Assembly (NCBI GenBank): GCA_012719015.1
Contig: JAAYBE010000018.1
Span: 1 to 8,231 of the forward strand
Direction of reading: 5' to 3'
DNA from: Actinomycetota bacterium
GTDB taxonomy: Bacteria; Actinomycetota; Thermoleophilia; UBA2241
DNA: 8,231 nt
The translations under genes were made by a program, and so were the position numbers. This document shows positions 6,859 to 8,231 of this stretch, in pieces. The notes below the pieces were generated by a model that was not told the origin of the DNA, did no database searches, and was given only the letters and a program-made list of their open reading frames with translations. Position 1 is the stretch's first letter. Each line of letters opens with the position of its first letter.

Positions 6859-6881
6859 ATACCATTATTTGGATATGGTAT
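6859..6881. promoter_or_regulatory. Inverted repeat ATACCAT-N9-ATGGTAT, candidate operator
   Basis: The arms ATACCAT (6859-6865) and ATGGTAT (6875-6881) are perfect reverse complements around a 9-nt AT-rich spacer. The repeat lies 23 bp before the amidase ATG, within or just after the promoter, where a bound repressor would block transcription. The half-site ATGGTAT occurs a third time at 7084-7090, at the likely -10 of the divergent regulator gene, and the repeat overlaps the GTATATAC palindrome. That arrangement suggests one protein binding both promoters. Motif evidence only. Confidence 0.5.
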
Positions 6882-6885
6882 ATAC
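6878..6885. promoter_or_regulatory. GTATATAC palindrome, HutC-type GntR operator candidate
   Basis: This 8-bp palindrome fits GTMTAKAC, the consensus I recall for operators of the HutC subfamily of GntR regulators, and a HutC-family gene is encoded next to it. It covers the proposed -10 of the amidase promoter. Chance palindromes are more frequent in AT-rich DNA, so the match is supportive rather than decisive. Confidence 0.5.
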
Positions 6886-6908
6886 AATCAGGGTGCCCCG
6901 CGTCACAA
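6879..6908 (-). promoter_or_regulatory. Likely promoter of the amidase operon
   Basis: On the minus strand TTGTGA (6908-6903) and TATATA (6884-6879) are separated by 18 nt, close to a primary-sigma-type promoter. Transcription would start about 35 nt before the amidase ATG. A second possible pairing, TTGTAT (6887-6882) with TGGTAT (6864-6859) at 17 nt, overlaps it. Both would be occluded by a protein bound at the adjacent palindromes. Confidence 0.45.
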
Positions 6909-6966
6909 TAAGACCAATGATTTCCGTCGTCAACACCCGATTTCGAAGAAACGACCAATCGTCTTC

Positions 6967-6984
6967 CGGTCTCTGTGCAGACCG
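6967..6984. promoter_or_regulatory. Inverted repeat CGGTCT-N6-AGACCG in the divergent intergenic region
   Basis: Perfect 6-bp arms (6967-6972 and 6979-6984) flank CTGTGC. GGTCT...AGACC arms recall GntR/HutC operators such as the DasR site, though that site has a shorter centre. It lies roughly midway between the two divergent genes. It may be a second operator or a small stem-loop. The rest of the gap from 6909 to 7083 shows short direct repeats (GACCAAT at 6912-6918 and 6953-6959; GACATACC at 6856-6863 and 6988-6995) and no gene. Confidence 0.3.
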
Positions 6985-7083
6985 CGAGACATACCTTTTG
7001 TCGTTTTCGGGTACATGCACCTCGGCGGGAGGGGCGGTGATCACGCCCGCCGGCGAATCCCGTCCGCCCGTTGGAGAACATGA

Positions 7084-7093
7084 ATGGTATGCT
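7084..7093 (+). promoter_or_regulatory. Likely extended -10 promoter of the regulator gene
   Basis: ATGGTATGCT contains an extended -10 pattern, TG-N-TATGCT, about 30 nt before the regulator GTG. No good -35 is seen at the right distance, as is common for extended -10 promoters. It includes the ATGGTAT half-site found in the amidase operator, which suggests autoregulation. Confidence 0.4.
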
Positions 7094-7123
7094 TGTCCAC
7101 ACCACTGCGGGAGGAGGGCGCAG

Positions 7124-7969
7124 GTGGCGACCACCGAAGAGGTCCTTGACAAGCTCGCGGCATCGTGCGCCCGTCTCCGTGAGGAGGGCGGCTCGCGTCT
7201 GCCGTCAGAACGGGCGCTCGCGAAGGACTGCCACGCGTCCCGCTCCACCGTGCGTCGCGCCCTCGGGGTGCTCGCCGAGCAGGGAGTCGTCACGATCAAG
7301 CGGGGGCGCAACGGCGGCGCCTACCTGAGTCAGCCGGCCGATGCCGGCGCCGCGGTCGACGAACACCTCTTCGCGGTCTGGAGCACCGGCCACGGGAAGA
7401 TCACCCGGAGCTTCAGCAAGATGACCGGGATCCCGCAGTCGCTGTCGGAGCAGGGACTCGACGTGGGCATCCGGGTGCTGTCCCTCGGGCTCAATCTGCC
7501 TCGCGAGAGCGTGGCCTCAGACCTGGACCTCGGCGAAGGGGAGCCGGCGATCTGTCTGGCTCGCCTGCGCTTCGCAGGCGGCGAGCCGCTCTCGCTCGAA
7601 CGCATGTATCTCAGCCTCTCCCGGTTCCCGCACCTGCTCGAGGAGGGTCTGCGGGGAGCCACCTCGATGTACGTGTTGTTCCAGGAGCGCTACGGTCTCT
7701 CCGTCGCCAGCGTGGAGGAGGAGATCGAGATCACCACCGCCGGCCCCGAGGTCGCCCAGCTGCTCACGATCCGTGCCGGATCGCCGCTGGTGAAGTTGCG
7801 TCGGCGCGCCTTCGACCGGGACGGCCGACTGGTCGAGAGCTCGCGCGACCTCTTCCGCGGCGACCGCACCCGCCTGACCGTCAGGACGCACGACCCCGGC
7901 CCGCACCAGGCGACCAGCCGCCCGGACGTCGGCATCCGGCCGTGGTTGCGCGACGCGCCGCCGCCCTGA
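7124..7969 (+). CDS. GntR-family transcriptional regulator, HutC subfamily (wHTH + UTRA)
   Basis: The 281-residue protein has an N-terminal winged helix-turn-helix (about 5-70) with the typical LPSERALAKDCHASRSTVRR stretch and a wing ending in GGAYLS. A UTRA ligand-binding domain (about 90-255) follows, with recognisable LARLRFAGGEPLSLERMYL and AGSPLVKLRRRAFDRDGR blocks. HutC-type regulators are usually repressors released by a pathway metabolite. The GTG at 7124 is preferred because AGGAGG (7112-7117) lies 6 nt upstream and the wHTH begins right after it. The frame is open back to an ATG at 6851, but that extension covers the AT-rich control region and has no domain character. Divergent from the amidase operon, it is the likely local regulator, probably autoregulated. 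The ligand is unknown and may be the imported compound or its phosphorylated product. Confidence 0.88.
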   Translation: MATTEEVLDKLAASCARLREEGGSRLPSERALAKDCHASRSTVRRALGVLAEQGVVTIKRGRNGGAYLSQPADAGAAVDEHLFAVWSTGHGKITRSFSKMTGIPQSLSEQGLDVGIRVLSLGLNLPRESVASDLDLGEGEPAICLARLRFAGGEPLSLERMYLSLSRFPHLLEEGLRGATSMYVLFQERYGLSVASVEEEIEITTAGPEVAQLLTIRAGSPLVKLRRRAFDRDGRLVESSRDLFRGDRTRLTVRTHDPGPHQATSRPDVGIRPWLRDAPPP

Positions 7970-7970
7970 G

Positions 7971-7991
7971 GCCCGTCGCGCTCCGGGCGCG
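7971..7991. terminator. Weak hairpin in the gap between convergent regulator and recO genes
   Basis: The 27-nt gap between the regulator stop and the recO stop can form CGCGC-TCCGG-GCGCG (7977-7991) or the alternative GCCCG/CGGGC pairing (7971-7975 with 7984-7988). A shared bidirectional terminator is expected between convergent genes, but the stems are 5 bp and no T-run follows, so this is only a candidate. Confidence 0.2.
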
Positions 7992-7996
7992 TTGCG

Positions 7997-8231
7997 TCAG
8001 CCTGCGGCGGCGCTGCGCAGCGCGCGCAGGCGCGCGCCGGTGTGGTACGCGTAGAGCTGATGGACGTCGCGCAACGCCTCGCCGACGCCGGGGGAGGCGG
8101 GCCGCGTGCGCAGCTCCGCGAGCGGAAGGGAAATGCCCTCCAGGAGCGCCGTGACGGCCTCGGGGGTGATGGGGACCGCCTCGGCGCCGCAGTCGCCGCA
8201 GACGAGGCCGCCGCGGGCGGCGGAGAAACCC
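7997..8231 (-). CDS. recO: DNA repair protein RecO, C-terminal part (runs off the right edge)
   Basis: A minus-strand frame enters from the right edge and ends at TGA (7999-7997), giving 77 residues. It begins GFSAARGGLVCGDCGAEAVP, which matches the second half of the RecO Cys4 zinc motif (F-S...GG-L-V-C-x-x-C-G), and ends LRDVHQLYAYHTGARLRALR, the usual RecO end with a Tyr/His-rich helix and basic tail. RecO helps load RecA onto SSB-coated single strands in the RecF pathway. The first CxxC pair and the N-terminal OB fold lie outside the window. This housekeeping gene converges on the regulator and probably marks the edge of the accessory cluster. Confidence 0.85.
   Translation of the reverse strand, partial: GFSAARGGLVCGDCGAEAVPITPEAVTALLEGISLPLAELRTRPASPGVGEALRDVHQLYAYHTGARLRALRSAAAG

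Noticed and set aside
6851..7123. N-terminal extension of the regulator by 91 residues
   Set aside because: The extension has no domain character, lacks a ribosome binding site and would translate the control region. The GTG at 7124 has AGGAGG at ideal spacing.
1..8231. CRISPR array, tRNA or rRNA gene, insertion sequence or phage attachment site
   Set aside because: I saw no regularly spaced repeats, tRNA-like cloverleaf, transposase frame or terminal inverted repeats anywhere in the window.

Overview
The window is GC-rich DNA with GTG starts, strong purine-rich Shine-Dalgarno sites and tightly packed genes. This points to a high-GC actinobacterium (Actinomycetota); I cannot place it more closely.

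Layout, left to right. (1) Positions 1-71 hold the first 23 codons of an unidentified minus-strand gene, with its own likely promoter and a likely terminator in front of it. (2) From 188 to 6836 the minus strand carries six genes read right to left: an amidase-signature hydrolase, two 313-residue choline-kinase/APH-fold proteins that overlap at their ends, a two-helix small membrane protein, a sodium:solute-symporter-family transporter, and an M20-family N-carbamoyl-amino-acid-hydrolase-like enzyme. The first three are translationally coupled. The small protein and the transporter are separated by 1 nt. A 16-bp perfect hairpin lies between the transporter and the M20 enzyme. (3) A 287-bp divergent intergenic region, AT-rich near the amidase, carries promoter-like elements, a GTATATAC palindrome of the HutC-operator type and two inverted repeats. 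(4) On the plus strand a GntR/HutC-family regulator (wHTH plus UTRA) is read away from the cluster. (5) The right edge holds the C-terminal 77 residues of RecO on the minus strand, a housekeeping gene that probably marks the border of the accessory cluster.

Inferred working model: the regulator senses a small molecule and represses the divergent operon. The transporter and its small partner import a substrate. The amidase and the M20 enzyme cleave amide or ureido bonds, and a choline-kinase-like enzyme phosphorylates the compound or a breakdown product. I do not know the substrate. The most notable feature is the kinase pair: one copy keeps every catalytic motif, while the copy beside it has lost the nucleotide-binding Lys and the metal-binding Asp, so it looks like a pseudokinase partner. 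The transporter also lacks the Ser/Thr pair expected at the usual sodium site.
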